The translations under genes were made by a program, and so were the position numbers. Below, piece after piece: positions 5,300 to 5,478 of a stretch of 5,478 nt of DNA. The DNA is from a candidate division Zixibacteria bacterium SM23_81. GTDB lineage: Bacteria; SM23-81. Location: NCBI GenBank assembly GCA_001304015.1, contig LJUY01000094.1, forward strand, positions 1 through 5,478. The letters run 5' to 3'. Within the stretch, counting starts at the first letter, position 1; every line of letters starts with the position of its first letter. Below the pieces are notes generated by a model that was given only the letters and a program-made list of their open reading frames with translations, did not search any database and was not told where the DNA came from.

Positions 5300-5478
5300 G
5301 TGCCTGATCTGAAAGCTCTGCTGCAACATATGAGAACCCGAGATGCCTCGGATCTTCACCTCAGGGTGGGCATGCCACCCACCTACCGCATCAATGGCAA
5401 GCTCATCAAAACGGATTATCCAGCTCTGGAGTCCGAGGAGATGGACGTGGTCATCGGCGAGGTGCTCAGCCGGTCCCA
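5300..5478 (+). CDS. pilT: Type IV pilus retraction ATPase PilT family, N-terminal part (cut by window end)
   Basis: Only the first 59 codons and two bases are present. PilT-family hexameric ATPases power pilus retraction for twitching motility from the cytoplasmic face of the inner membrane. The visible part is the PAS-like N-terminal domain, with ASDLHLRVGMPPTYRINGKL at 16-35, the hallmark PilT/PilU opening. The Walker motifs would lie downstream outside the window. The motif begins after only 15 residues, which argues against PilB/GspE, whose equivalent segment follows a long N-terminal domain. PilT and PilU cannot be told apart from this fragment. The start is GTG 5300 with GGGAGG at 5289-5294, five bases away. 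No clear promoter fits in the 46-base gap, so cotranscription with accB is likely. Confidence 0.87.
   Translation, partial: MPDLKALLQHMRTRDASDLHLRVGMPPTYRINGKLIKTDYPALESEEMDVVIGEVLSRS

Overview
The window reads like a stretch of chromosome from a Gram-negative-type bacterium with GC-rich genes and AT-richer gaps. The evidence is a pair of genes for the ADP-heptose precursor of lipopolysaccharide core and the start of a type IV pilus retraction ATPase. The gene set (heptose kinase/adenylyltransferase, TPR protein, M24 peptidase, efp, accB, pilT-like) together with degenerate short-period repeats between genes would fit an environmental lineage such as a candidate phylum or a deltaproteobacterial-type group. 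I cannot fix the taxon from sequence alone. All seven genes lie on the + strand; the last is cut by the window end.

Layout. Positions 1-195 hold a decayed palindromic repeat, a probable promoter and a leader. Positions 196-1676 hold rfaE1 and rfaE2, five bases apart, which make ADP-heptose precursors in successive steps. Positions 1677-1864 hold a T-rich TTCC repeat tract and then a strong-looking promoter (TTGACA, 17 bp, extended TATCGT). This promoter drives a TPR protein (1865-2755) whose stop overlaps the GTG start of an Xaa-Pro-type aminopeptidase (2752-3834) by four bases. Positions 3835-4179 contain no gene but a striking nested array of 7-bp repeats, which begins inside the peptidase stop codon. 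Then come efp (4180-4740), accB (4789-5253) and the first 59 codons of a pilT-like gene (5300 to the window end).

Function. The peptidase-efp-accB order is a widespread housekeeping neighbourhood (compare yqhT-efp and accB in Bacillus). EF-P rescues ribosomes stalled at polyproline and AccB carries biotin for acetyl-CoA carboxylase. Here accB is followed by a pilus ATPase where accC is often found.

I see no defence system, mobile-element gene, CRISPR, tRNA or rRNA. The least explained parts are non-coding: the heptad array between the peptidase gene and efp, the run of repeat sequence into the peptidase C-terminus, and a hairpin that could hide the accB ribosome-binding site.
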